A stretch of 64,000 nt of DNA. Origin: Punica granatum (taxonomy: Eukaryota > Streptophyta > Magnoliopsida > Myrtales > Lythraceae). Numbering within the stretch: the first letter of the stretch is position 1; every line of letters begins with the position of its first letter. Of this stretch, positions 21,273 through 33,549 are shown piece by piece. Made by a program: the position numbers and the translations under genes. The notes beneath the pieces are model-generated. The model was not told the DNA's origin. It saw only the letters and a program-made list of their open reading frames with translations, and did not search any database. Location of the stretch: the NCBI RefSeq assembly GCF_007655135.1, contig NC_045128.1:30288811-30352810 (forward strand), read 5' to 3'.

Positions 21273-23483
21273 TTACACTTCCCGGCGCATCTTCACATTA
21301 AGAGGAATTTCCTTGTAAGACTGGACCTTCTCAGCAGCTCGTCGCAAAGGTCTCCCTAGAGATGATCTTGGATGTGCTTGGTTTTCAACATTAGCAGCAT
21401 TTTTCTCTTCATGTTCCTTTTCCATTGATGAGGTTGACGGTGCTGGACAATTTTCTTTGAGAGGCTCCGCACATTCATTCGAGATGCTACCCTTGGAATC
21501 CCCCATCTCGAGGGACACTGCACATAATCCTGCTTCTTCAGACCTAAACCTAGCAGATTGCCTTCTCTTGCATGGCCTGTTTAGGATGCAACATGTCCTT
21601 TAACAAACATTCTGATTTCTTTGACAGAAAAAATTTGAAAAAGAACACAACAATGCATCCTATTAATAACTGGCTCAAAAACTCAAAAAAAAAAGAACAA
21701 CAAAAGCATAAATAACCTTTTCTTGCTGACTTTCTCCTCAGCTTGGACAAGTTCAGCTGAATTAGAGTTCAATGCTGCATACATTTTGTCATTCGAGAGT
21801 GTTCAGTTAAAATAAAATGGAAACATCTAACAAAGAAATATTCAGCCCATGAATTACATTGATTCCTCTGCTGCTGCCTCCGACAAGTATTACAAGGCTT
21901 GCCAGCTTGAGAGAATTCCCCTGCATCGTTAGGCTTGACGGTTTCATCTCTTGCCTGTGAAAAGAATCAGTCGAGAATGCAAATTATTATGATACTTCCA
22001 AGTCGATACTAGCAGCACTGCCATTAAGAAGGTTATTTATCACCTCACTCGCATTAAAATGGCATGTTCCTGATTTAGCTTTCTCCTGGGAAAACAGAAG
22101 CACGGGGAGGTCAAAGTTTGTTCTGCTAGACATTATCACGCACAGAATAAACTATGCACTAGTCAAGCAAACCTTCAACTCAAACTGCCTCACTTTGAGC
22201 AAGCAATTTTTGCAATCCAGTTCATGCTGAAGCAGTTTTATCTAGAAAAAGATAAAGGGAAAGGACAAAATTGTTGTTAGCTCAAAGCTGCTTGTAAGCA
22301 TGACAAAATCGGCTCAAATTGATCAATACAAAGTTAAAGTGAAGTGACTCACCTTGTCTTTTCCTGAATTAAGTTCCTAAATTTAAAAGGAACAAAAAAT
22401 GCAGATCATCAATCTCATATAAACTGATTATTCTACTAAACGAAGTGAAGCAGCTGATGAGAAATGAAAAGAATGAGATGTAGACTACCGCTAGCATCTG
22501 ATTGTTTGCTTGCGCAAGTTGCAGGTTCTTCTCCTGCACTTTCTGCAAATCATTTCTCAGTTTCTGCAGCTCGATTGCCCCCACATCAATGATCCTACTG
22601 TGAACTGGAATTAAGAAAACTGACATGGAAGTGAAATGTCAAAAGGAAAGCCTAGTCCCGATCAGACGAAAAGGATACTTCCTGTCTGCAAGAGCTTTAG
22701 TCAGCACGATGTTTTCCTGACAAGAACGGAAAGGATCCCAGCAAGATAAGTGGCAAGAAATGTGCTTTAAGAGAATTGGATGTCGAGGCATGAAACATAA
22801 GTATACATTGATGCTATGTTGCCAACCTTCTGAAGCCTCTCAATCTGCTCATTCTTTTGAAGTAGAATAGTGCTCGACTTCACAGCTTGCTTGGCTTGTT
22901 TCGTTTGCTGAGCCACGTTGCTAATGTCAGCTAACTTTTTCCTCGGGGCACAACTGATGGATTCCCGGTTCAACAATTTCTCTCCCGCTATGTTATTCCC
23001 TGAAATCCCAATAAAAACCGAGCAGGACTTGATCAATCACCAATTCATCCTTACACATAACCAGCAGCAAACTCCAAACAACATCGGGAATGTCATTTCA
23101 CAAATATGATTTAGCTAATGCACTTTGCAGATTTGCTCGGTTTGTTTCCCCGAGAGAGCACGAGTTCTCATAATCTTTGGTGCGCATTCAGGCCACAATA
23201 AACCCTAAAAACGCAATGCTTCATGTCTGACCACCTCGATAGACCTATCAACGGAGGCAGGCTTTCAGCAGCGAATGAAAGGCCACGAATTGAGGGATTA
23301 AAGTCCTTGAAATGAAGGGAAAAACCTCCAATTTCACCACGCCCACGCCCACGCCCACGCCCGAATTTGTGGGTTGAGAAAACGAAGAACGTCAACTGAA
23401 ACAGAACGGAAGCAATAGCAAGAGGTGAGTGAAATACCTTCAACTGAGCCGACTTGGTTGTCGAGATTGAACACAGCCTCCAT
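21273..23483 (-). CDS. SGO: shugoshin (plant SGO), ten exons, 319 aa
   Basis: Spliced minus-strand gene. My exons: 23483-23438, 22999-22827, 22716-22679, 22597-22489, 22376-22353, 22241-22173, 22085-22044, 21954-21858, 21774-21717, 21576-21273. Together they make 960 bases in one frame, each intron GT..AG. Residues about 56-153 form the N-terminal coiled coil (ELQKLRNDLQKVQEKNLQLAQ). Residues about 289-318 are the basic shugoshin C-terminal motif (RPLRRAAEKVQSYKEIPLNV). Shugoshin recruits PP2A to centromeres and shields cohesin from separase in meiosis, and acts with the chromosomal passenger complex. The protein is shorter than the better-known plant members, mainly in the middle region. Exons of 24 and 38 bases are easily missed by gene finders. 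Whether it is SGO1 or SGO2 type is not decided. The first exon is the least certain, but its ATG, frame and donor all fit. Confidence 0.9.
23338..23362. repeat. (CCCACG)n short repeat in shugoshin intron 1
   Basis: About four hexamer units inside the first intron. Confidence 0.8.
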
Positions 23484-26450
23484 TGAAGCTAAGCCTCACC
23501 GCAACTCTCTCCCTCTCTAGTGAGAGCTGAGCACTGTGAACTGTGAAGGAGAGCTCTCTGCAATGTTTGGAATGGAGCCGAAGGAGGGAAAGGAGGAGAG
23601 GGGTAAAATGGTAAAAAGGATAGGCGCACTGCCCGGTTTTGGACCCGACTCGACGATTGTCGGATCGTTATCTGGGCAATCGGATCGGCCCATATGTTAG
23701 GCGGAATGAAGCATAGCAAATAAAGGGCCAATTAGTCCATTTTCCTAAAAGGGCATGTGTGAATTACAACCTAGCAAAAAGACGAACATAAGAGTTTCCC
23801 AAAAAAGAATTTGCTTCTTGAATTAAAATAAAATGCGAAAAAAAAGTATTTTAAAGTAAATCGTACGGGTCGTTGCAATATTGAGATTTTTATACTATCA
23901 AAAGCAATATGCATCTCCTTACCCAAAAAAAAAAAAAGAAACAATCTGCATCTTGCATGCTTATATAATTGCGTTCGTTTTTTTATTTTTTAGGGTGGGC
24001 TCTTTGGCTTGGGCCTAGGGTCATCTTCGTCTTCTGTGAACTATACTATCCCCCTGGTGGTGCTACGCTGACGGGGCCAATGCTTGCGTTGGTTATTCAG
24101 TTCGTCTGATATGTTCGCAGTTGAACACGAAAGCCCGAACATTGCATAGCGGAAGCTGGCAATATTACCATTATTGTTGCCCACTATTTTACTTATAAAA
24201 AAAAAGTTGATATTAATACCGTGATAGGGCAAAAGCCACCTCTCCGTCTAAAGTAGCTAAGATAAAAAGGAGTTTCAATCTTGATCTTCCGAAGATAAAA
24301 AGCATTATCTCATCCTCCTCTAATATCGTCTCAATCCTAAAGACCAAACGCAATTCTTAAAAGTCTAGTTCTTTTAATATATATTAAGGTTTATATAATA
24401 TATATTTTTTATATATATGATTAGTTGGATATATCGAGTAGCTTAACCATTATATATTAGGTAGTTCCTTATTTTGCTAGATAATTTCTTATTTTAGAGC
24501 AGTCTTCCAATTTTTATTATTATGTTTTGTCCCTATATACGTACCGCTTACATATAAATGAAATTGACTTTTAGTACTGAAAAGAGTTTGTTCAAATAAT
24601 TCGACATTATTTTTTTATTTATGCTTTTTCCGATATTTTACGTTTCATTACGCAATTAGGATCGTAGCAATCACTGAGCATCTCGGTACTTATCCCTTCT
24701 ACCTCTCTACCCAAGTTTTCTGGGTAAGAGTTGAGCTTCCAACCAAGCCTAGATGTGTGCACTTCTCTCGACTTTGCAAAGCCGGAATCCCACCACGCGA
24801 ATCTTCCCGGATTTGTGGCGGCTGCATCATCCAAACTGGCTTCCGGGTCATTTCTAGCAATTTGGGCTTAAACGACGCTCACCTTTTGGAAGAATCAAAG
24901 TGGCCTTACCCTTGCAACGACGAACATCATCTGAGCATCTACGATCCATACACGCTCCATCACCATCATTATTAAGGAAACCTAATTGTCAGCTAGTCCT
25001 TTAGACCCTCGGGATCGAGGTGCTACGCACAAGACCGGTGACCACGGCTAGTGGTTCTATCATCTCTTCACCTTGGGATTACGCCCTACACGCTTGGCAA
25101 CTATCTACCTGCCATGTATCAGTCGGGAAGTGGTTGTAACCTTCTAGGCGGAACAAATAGTTATCCTACCTTGTCGCGCTTAATGTGAAAGATGTTGCGC
25201 AAAAAGTAACCTAGGGTTCACCAACAACATTGTCCAAAAGTTGGCTGCGCGAGGCCATAGCAAAGAACAATGGGAGAGTCTACTACTCCATGATTGTGGT
25301 CTGGATCTCCAACGCGTTGGAGAAGGATTTATAACCCAACATAGCTTGTACGAAGGATGGTAAAACATTTTAGGATGATTTGAAACATATATTCTCTTGA
25401 CACACTCACCGTCACTGATCGACATGGACTATTAATGCTTGTTGTACGCGACACGGGTTCTTCACCTTCGGTTCTCAACAATTGACCATGAAGTAGGGAG
25501 TGGGCTCATTGTTGCATTCTCACTCTTATAAATTAAACCTAACCATATGAGGCGAGTGATATGAGACGCATTCTTACGGACCTCGACTTTGGGCATGTTA
25601 TGCTAAGAACTATCTCCTATTACTATGTAAAATTTTCCTTGTTTTATGAGCCGATGGCCAGTGTTTAATTCATAAACTTGAACGGGTTACTCATGAGCAT
25701 TTTTATTCGTAAACTTTCACTGAGTAACTAATTTACGTCTGACCAAAATCATTTCCAGTACATGAATTCTATTTGTACCTAACTTAAACTGGATGGGTCA
25801 GTGCACAATTCGCAGAAGTGTAGCAGCCACCTTTAATTCAAGATCTTGGTCTTACAGCAACTTCCTAACTACTAGTAACCAAAAGGAAGCTGGTTTTTCC
25901 TTCTCTCTTTTTGTTGTCTTGAAAAAAAGAGAGAACAAAAGGAGTAATAAAGGGGCTGGCTCTTCTTTCGTTTACAAATTCTAATACAATAAAATAAATA
26001 TCTTAATAAATAGTAAAAGAACATGACAATTTATCGGTGTTATTAGAATTGAATCGAATATTAAATTGGTCGAAATATGGATTCATAAATTTATGGATTA
26101 AATTGAAAATTCGATAGGTCGGATTGCATATTTAATTATAAAATAAATAAATATTTATTATTTTAAAAAAATAATATAAAATACAAGAAAATAATTGGAG
26201 AAAGAGAAGACTCACCCTGAACAAAAAGACCCTAGTGAAAGAGACAAGTCTACTTTTCTGTCAGAAAATTATTACCCTAGTGCTACTTCTTTTTTTTATT
26301 CTTCGAGACAAGCCTAAATCTTTAAAAAAAAAAAAAAAGGGAAAAAAGAAGAAGCCATGGGATAAGGTCTTCTCCTCCTCCTCCTCCTCCAGCTGTTCAC
26401 TTCACTCTCTTCCTCCACCTTCTCCGAGGGTTTTGAGCTGAGTAGAAGAA
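23484..26450. other. intergenic region between shugoshin and the pectate lyase side
   Basis: 23484-23720 is the likely 5' UTR and promoter of shugoshin. The rest is mostly AT-rich, with poly(A)/poly(T) runs near 23928 and 26322 and a CTC trinucleotide run near 26371-26392. A higher-complexity island lies at 24620-25450 and is listed in part below. No clear gene was recognised. Confidence 0.4.
24619..24860 (-). other. unidentified open frame in a complex island
   Basis: About 80 codons open on the minus strand (ARNDPEASLDDAAATNPGRF near the start; stop upstream in frame, no good ATG). The composition looks protein-like, with Trp, Cys and varied residues and no simple repeat, unlike the surrounding AT-rich DNA. 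I do not recognise the family. It could be an exon, a transposon fragment or chance. Confidence 0.2.
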
Positions 26451-26527
26451 CAAGCCAGGGAGAGAGAGACACCGTTATTCCATCACAAGCTCGGGAGTTG
26501 GTTGTGCTTCTCCGATAAACCCTGGCG

Positions 26528-26874
26528 ATGACTGTCCTCCAAGCTTCTCTCCTTTGCAAAGCCTCAGTGGTTCTCATTTCCTCTCCTTCTTCATCCTACT
26601 GTCTTTATCCTTATTCCAGCTCTCCTTTGAAGCATCGTTATCACTTCCTTCCCCCCGCCGGAGCCGCTCCGCTTCTCTCTCGTTCAGTTCTAATCCGTCA
26701 ACTTCACGAAGTCCCCGATTCCGCTCCGGCGCAAGGATTTCCCCTTTTCGCTGCACATTGCACTCCGATAACTTGAATTTGGACTCCGAATCCGCAACCC
26801 ATCCAACCGGGCAGTTCACATGGGTTCAATGGGTTTGCCTAACACCGATTTATTTATGCATTTTTAATTTTTAA
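26528..26874 (+). pseudogene. possible orphan first exon of a plastid- or mitochondria-targeted protein
   Basis: Two overlapping frames (26528-26776 and 26554-26874) are each partly protein-like. The first starts MTVLQASLLCKASVV and is rich in Ser, Leu and Arg with few acidic residues, like an organelle transit peptide. The second continues with a plausible mature start (HSDNLNLDSESATHPTGQFT). A single shift between them would give a transit peptide plus a mature beginning, but the frame then runs into AT-rich DNA with no further exon. It looks like the isolated 5' end of a gene, broken by a shift. The family is unknown. Confidence 0.25.
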
Positions 26875-27632
26875 GCCAATCTAACCTCTAAATCCGGTCC
26901 GATTCTAATAACATTACATAAGAATTGAATTTCTAGCTTTTTAATTCACAGACAAATACATGCGTTACCGCGCTACACTGCCTTTCTTTTGTAATAAAGG
27001 GGTTTTCAATTTCGTCCTCCTGAATTGATTGCTTTGTTTTAGGGAAGCCAAGAGAGACCGGTTCTCCCATATTTATTACTGTGAGCTTCTGCAAGGTTTT
27101 TCATGAAGCAGAAGAAATTAGAATCTCATCCCCACAAATGAATGAAATCTTCTCTTCAAGATAAAAAAGAAAAAAGAAAAAAGAAAAAAGGTGGTAGCTT
27201 TTGTCCACACATGAGTGGCTCCATTCCCATTGGGAAGATGAAAGGAACAAAGAATCTCTTAACCTTCCAAGCAAAATCAAGACTTGGCTCCCTCTTCGAG
27301 CATAAGCTATTCCCTTCTCGCCCTCTCATCCTAATCACCTATTCTGCAAGAATGATTAGCAAACAAGGCAGGAATGTAACCCATTGACAGAAAGAGACGA
27401 GAGGCAGAGCTTCCGCAATTTTCATATGGAGAGAGAGAGGGAGAGAGAAATGGGTTGGTTTTGATTCTCCCTCCTCCTCCTCCTCCTCCTCTGCTATGGC
27501 CCCTCTGTTAATTAAAGAAACCCTAACCCACACAAGAACCCCACCAAGACAGGAAAACAAAACAGGAAAACTTTCTATCTGGGTGATTACAGATTGATTA
27601 TAATAATTAACCCTTCAAATGTTGGTGTTTAT
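26875..27632. other. upstream region of the pectate lyase gene
   Basis: Contains GA/CT-rich and AAAAAG runs (27160-27190, 27425-27450, 27463-27490) and no gene I recognise. The last part is probably promoter sequence for the gene starting at 27837. Confidence 0.4.
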
Positions 27633-27639
27633 TATATAA
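27633..27639 (+). promoter_or_regulatory. TATA box of the pectate lyase gene
   Basis: TATATAA followed by GCAGAGGG, about 200 bases upstream of the ATG. It implies a 5' leader of about 170 bases, which contains a CT-rich stretch (27765-27800). Confidence 0.55.
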
Positions 27640-27836
27640 GCAGAGGGACATTTTCTCGAGATTTTTCAATGCTTTATCCTAAGAAGTTTGTTCTCTGCAA
27701 CCCTAGAAGAGCTTTTTCAGAAGCAAACAAGACAGCACAGGCAGGCAACACAAATACCTTCCTTCCCTTCACTTTCTCTCTTCCCCTTCCCTCCCCCCTC
27801 CTGTGCCATTATTATTGCCCTCCTCCAACTCCAAGG

Positions 27837-30800
27837 ATGTTCCCGGCCGCCACGAGCTTCAGCATTCTCCTCTCCTCACCATGCCTCTTCTTCCTCCTCC
27901 TCGCCTCTCTCTGTGTCTTCCCCTCCATTGCTGCTGCTGCTTCTTCTTCTTCTTCTTCTTCACCTCTGAACCTCACCCTCTCTCACCAGCACCCTGACCC
28001 TGAGGCTGTGGCTCAAGATGTTCAATGGTAAGCCTCAAGTCGTCCCCTTTGCTCATCTCCTTCCATGTCGTGTCACTCACGCACACTACTCATTGCTTGA
28101 TTTCATAGTCTGGGTTTCTGTGTTCTGATCCAGAAAGATCAAAAGCCCCCATCTGCATTCTAGATTTTCGGCCAGTTTCTGGGGTTTCAGGCAAAATGCC
28201 TCCTGGGTTTTGCTCACTAGAAGGAAACTCTTCTGGGTAACCTCTCGTTCCCGTGATTGTTCGATCGGACAGAGTAAAGACCGTCTCTTGGTTGTGACAG
28301 AGTTGCTCTGTTTCTCCTCTGTTCTGCGCAGAGTCTCCATTTTGCCACATTATCTTAAACTCCACGATAAATGGAAACCCCAATGGCTGGTATATTGGTT
28401 TTTAACAAGAAAGTGAATCTGATTTGCTGTTTTGTGGTTATTGCAGGAGAGTGAACTCTTCCCTCTCGAGAAGACAGCTCCTCTCCTCCAATAAGCATGA
28501 CCAGTCCTCGTCCTGCCTCACCGGGAACCCAATCGATGACTGCTGGCGGTGCGACTCGAACTGGCAAAACAACCGCCAGCAGCTCGCCGAGTGCGGGATC
28601 GGGTTTGGTGCGGGGACTGCTGGTGGGAAGGGTGGGCGCTACTATGTGGTCACTGACTCCTCCGACTACGACCCCACAAACCCGAAGCCCGGGACCCTAC
28701 GGTATGGTGTGATCCAGACGGAGCCACTGTGGATCACCTTTGCTTCGAACATGATGATAAAGCTCAAGCATGAGCTCATCGTGAACAGCTTCAAGACCAT
28801 TGATGGGCGCGGGGCCAATGTCGACGTCACCGGGAATGGCTGCATTACTCTGCAGTACGTCTCCAATGTGATTATCCACAACATTCACATCCACCATTGC
28901 AAGCCATCCGGTAACACAATGATACGGTCGAGCCCGACCCACGTTGGGTACCGTGGGAAGTCGGACGGGGATGGGATCTCGATATTTGGGTCATCCAAGA
29001 TCTGGATCGACCACTGCTCGCTGTCCTACTGCACGGACGGTCTCGTCGATGCCATCATGGGGTCTACTGGGATCACTATCTCCAACAGCTACTTCGCCCA
29101 CCACGACGAGGTCATGCTGCTCGGACATGATGACAAGTACCTGCCGGACTCCGGAATGCAGGTCGGAGGTTTATCAATAACTGCATTTTGATTAATGATA
29201 ATTGGGACAGGAATGGTTGTTGGGTAAAGCTTCTCTCTTTCTGTCACAGCAATGGGTAAAAAGTTAACGGAAAGCGAAGTTCGAGTTCATCCTCCATTAT
29301 ATGAGCTTCGCGCAGTAAACGGAATAGGTCGTTGCTATTGTTTACTACAGCGACTGTTATCTGTAAAACTGTAGAATTGGAGCATATAACAGCTTATTCT
29401 ACGGTTGATGTAACAGCACACCTTCAGTATTCACATTGAGGGAATGGATATCGGCTGAGTAACAGATATGGTCCAGGAAAATGCAATGCAATGCTTTGAG
29501 TGATTCGATTCGATACTCTGAGACACGGGTTGGCACCGGTTTTCTCCCTTTTGCAGGTTACAATTGCATTCAACCGATTCGGGGAGGCGCTAGTGCAGAG
29601 GATGCCGAGGTGCAGGCGGGGGTACATTCACGTGGTGAACAATGACTTCACGTACTGGGAGATGTACGCTATCGGGGGCAGTGCCAACCCAACCATCAAC
29701 AGCCAGGGTAACCGCTACATCGCCCCTGCCGACCCCAACGCCAAGGAGGTAAGATAATCAAAGACTACGAACCTTAATCGTTGGCCTTTAACAGTCGCCG
29801 GACTCCCCGATAATCAACAATTATTAACAGCGGTTAGAGCTAATTCTAATACAGCTGAGGCGGCAGTTAAATGATATTTTTGGGAACGCGTCCTAGTTGG
29901 ACCTTTTTGACTTTTTATTGCATCTGAGGTGGATGCGTGGGATGTCTGCCCGTTGGGGGACGGGTTGCCCACTTGCAGCGGCGGCGCGTGGGAACAGCCG
30001 CCCACTCGCTCGGCCGGTGGCCCACCTGGAGGCAATTTTTTTGGTCTTTGTGGGCTTTCACAGCGTCGGTGGGCACAATCTCTAAGTGGGGCATAAAGTA
30101 ACTGAGGATTCCATGCAAATAATTAATCTTATTAACGTAATTTTTCTCCAAAAAAAATGAATCTGTAGTAATAAGTTAGTTCAGCCAAAAATTTATTTTG
30201 ATCTTTTTTGTAAAAGAGAATATTACCTTAAAAATGTTTGAATGTTTAAACAAATATACAATGTGGATAAATGTTTGTCGGGCCGACCTCGAATTATGTC
30301 TGGCTCGTCATACATGATACATCACGTGCATGCAAGACTAGTGTAGGATTTCTGCTTTTACTAATTTGCTCGGGCATTTTTGTTTTTGTGCAAATATTTA
30401 ATAATATATATATATTTTTTATAATTTTCGGCACTAAAATTATATAAATATATTAGGGCCTTGAAGGTGACGGTGGGGTCGTATGGTGCATGCCAGCCAA
30501 TAAAAATGTTTCTTATGTGAATATTTTCGTACTCTGACACAGTCAGACTCATTAATTGGCTTTTATCGCGTGAAATAACTACTACCATTATTATTAAGAA
30601 TATTCTTACATGATGTCACACAGAATTATTACAGCCGTTCTCTCCAGAGTGAAACGCGAAATTCACTCACAATGAGTGGGCAGCTGTGATTTTCGTATCA
30701 CATAATATTTATTCAGGAATTTACTTGAAGTGGATGGTTATGATCCCCAATCGACACGGGATAACCTTCCGTTATTATTATTCCGAAGAAAAGGGAACAT

Positions 30801-33549
30801 TTTTTTCTGGCGGGTCCCAGTCCAACGCTGAAAAGCTGTGAGACCCACAGAAGAAAAAGTGTAAAAATGATTATTTATAATGTGAGGAGGCGCGTGGACA
30901 GGTGACGAAGCGCGTGGACACGGAGGAGGGTCAGTGGGCTGACTGGAACTGGAGGACGGACGGGGACGTGATGGTGAACGGCGCGTTCTTCGTGCCGTCC
31001 GGTGCGGGGCTCAGCGCGCAGTACTCCAAGGCCTCCAGCGTCGAGCCCAAGTCCGCCTCGCTCGTGTCTCAGCTCACACTCAACGCTGGCGTCTTTGGCG
31101 ACCCCAGGTATCCCCTCTATTTCTCTCTCTACGACGTTTTGGTCCGATTGCAATATAAAATCCTAATGCCACGGAGCGCGGGCGCGTCGAGCATTAGTAA
31201 ATCGAAAATTGAGAGCTCATTTTCTGATGAGGCGACGCACGTGATGGTGCAGACTCTTGCGGGGGGGGGGGGGGAATCTAATGTGGACCCGACTTCCCCT
31301 TGGCAGTAGTTTTAAGCTGTCTCCATCGCCCACCATCTATTGCCCCTTTCCAGTCACTCTGATTCGTCCATCTCTCTTTATTTATCTCATTTCCATCCCC
31401 TTTACTTTAATAAAATTAACGATTATATCCACCCAAGTCAGAAAAACATTTTGGCCTGGTCGAAATTGTTCGTAACAGGTTCATTCAGCTTATTCGAGAT
31501 CGAATAGTTCCATGTAGAATTTGTTTCTCCTATGGATTTGGTCTGTTGGGTATAGAGTAAGCCGGGAAACGTAGCTCCAATACCACGCCAAGTAGGATTC
31601 GGCTTGAAACCATGTTGGGCCGATATATAGACCGCGATTCCGAGAAAAGTGGCTTGCATTGTACCCATGTGGCCACGTTGTTTTGGTATCGGAAAAGAGG
31701 GGAGCTAGGGCGAGTTGACAAAGAGCCTTTTAAGCTGGAGACTGGCTAGTGTTCCCTTTTTCACTTGTTCAAAGACGAGTGCAAGGGTGTAAAGAGATGA
31801 GCAAGGTGAGGTGTAGGTGTTGGCTTTTTCTTAGATAAAACTAGCGTGGATGTAGTCAGCAATGTTTCCTTTCCTTCCCTTACTTTCTTCAATGTGGAAC
31901 CGTGACTCGGTTTAGTATTCTCTCCATCCTGAGCGACAAATTACTAGGTAGTCTTAGACGATAGACAATGTGGCATGGCACAGCTAGTAATACCCGATCA
32001 TTCAGGTGGAACATCCTGACTTTTCCGTAGGGTCGGTCTGCTTTTCAACAGACCATGCAATGTTCCTTTTTTATCCTTATACCAATCTGATCTCCAGCAA
32101 GTAGATGTGGGCCTGGCATACATTTCTATGCAGAGAATACGTGGACCCCTTCCCATCTTCTTTTTCCGCTACAAAACTAGTCCGAGGCAAGTTGCTGCAT
32201 CTCTGTATATTGGCAAAACAAGGAATCCTGTTGACATTATTACACCCTTTTGCCTTTTACGTATACCATTTTGCCCTTCACCAATATCCCTCTTTTAGCT
32301 CCATCCAGTGCCTTATAAACCGTATATTCAATTCAGGCTTGTTCTCTAAAACTACGAGAGCCCACGCGATCCATTCAGTAATGGAACTGGGGTTTGGGAT
32401 CATGTTCGAGTTTTGGATTCTCTTTATGTGGCTTTTGAGCTCTAGGAATTATGAGATCTAATTAAGACAGAGTGATATGTAGTGGGAAAGGGGAGCTTCT
32501 CTTCCATGTGGAACTGTCTGTTTTTGCTTTTGTTTGTGTGGAAAACGGTTTTAAGAAACAGCTGCCCACTGACAACATGAAGACAGCAATGGACTCTTCT
32601 AATATAATCAGTCAGAGAAGGTTTCGGGGAAAGCGTTTTCCGAATATACTAGTAGTTGTTGGGACCTAATTCCGACCTTACCTGGAATCTGATGAAACTG
32701 ACCCATTTCTCAAAGGGCCAAACACAGGCTCTGGGCTCAATGGCCAACTTGGGGCAGGCGGTCTTAAGTTCAACACCGACAAAAGAAATGGCTACTTGTT
32801 AAATCAATTAACTCTCATGTCATTGTCGTCTTATCTCGATTATCATGATGTTCTGGTCATAAAAAACGGTTCCAGCCTTCTATTGTTCTATACTCGTTTC
32901 TTATGAATGCTGGAAACAAGCAAATATGGTGGTCAGACTGCATCATATAGTAAAGTGGAGATGTGTTACTGAGAAACTTCCAGCGTATTTGATTTTAGAG
33001 TTAAAGTAGAGTTGAGTTTTGATTTCTATTGAGTTATAATAATTGTGTTGTTGAATTATGAAAAAAAAAAGTGTGAAAAAGTAATGAATAGTTAAGAGAA
33101 TTTAGTATTAAAAAATTGAATTGAATGGTTAAAAAAATTAAAGAAAAGAAAAAAGAAAAAATTGTGTTATTGGTTTTTATTGTGTAGTGAATAGTATTAA
33201 AATTAGAATTAAAATTTTTAAAAATTGATCCTAAAACCAAACAAGCTGTTCATAACATAATCGAATATCGCCTGAGGTTGTTTTTGTGATCATCTTCAGG
33301 GAAAGCACAGGAGGCATCGCGTACCCAGGGTTCTCCGGAAGTGGGACCACCACAGCCACCACCAGCACCGGTGGCAGCAGCGGCTCCGACAGCGACAGCA
33401 ACGACTACTTCGGGATGATTTTTGGGAGCGGAGCTGCGGCGTCATATTCAACTACCTCAGTCTTTTTGTCCTTTCTAATTATTTTGGTTTTGTACACTTG
33501 CACCGCCAACCACGATGCTCTATTATCATTACAATTATTAGCGATGTAG
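27837..33549 (+). CDS. PMR6: pectate lyase-like protein, PMR6 type, GPI-anchor signal, 517 aa
   Basis: Five exons: 27837-28027, 28447-29161, 29557-29748, 30902-31107, 33300-33549, giving 1554 bases in one frame with GT..AG introns. A signal peptide (about 1-35) precedes a Ser run. Residues 87-99 carry the [13 protein letters not shown] motif of plant family PL1. [19 protein letters not shown] (about 236-255) holds acidic residues of the type that bind calcium, and QRMPRCR (about 316-322) holds the arginine region of the active site. After the fold come a Gly/Ser/Thr linker and [10 protein letters not shown], then a hydrophobic tail (488-502), as in the GPI-anchored PMR6 subgroup. The N-terminal and C-terminal motifs resemble PMR6 (probable pectate lyase 13), whose loss in Arabidopsis gives powdery mildew resistance. 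The predicted activity is cleavage of de-esterified pectin at the cell surface. The tail runs some 15 residues past the hydrophobic core, slightly long for a GPI signal. The last intron is 2.2 kb and carries a MITE-like insertion. Confidence 0.93.
31261..31274 (+). repeat. poly(G) run in intron 4 of the pectate lyase gene
   Basis: Fourteen G in a row, unusual in this AT-rich sequence and prone to sequencing error. Confidence 0.9.
32988..33241. mobile_element. MITE-like element in pectate lyase intron 4
   Basis: Starts TTTGATTTTAGAGTTAAAGT and ends ...GATCCTAAAACCAAA, an inverted TTTGRTTTTAG terminus of the same style as 16958-17182. It is AT-rich with no coding capacity and lies about 60 bases before the last splice acceptor. 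No clear target duplication was seen. Confidence 0.5.

Noticed and set aside
26314..26577. Frame with an Arg-rich run (SWRRRRRRRP)
   Set aside because: Antisense of a CTC microsatellite.
27594..27836. In-frame extension of the pectate lyase first exon upstream of 27837
   Set aside because: It would span the TATA box and leader and place about 80 non-signal residues before the signal peptide. The ATG at 27837 gives a normal secretion signal.
28697..29180. Overlapping frames within pectate lyase exon 2
   Set aside because: Shadows of the coding frame, which carries all PL1 motifs.
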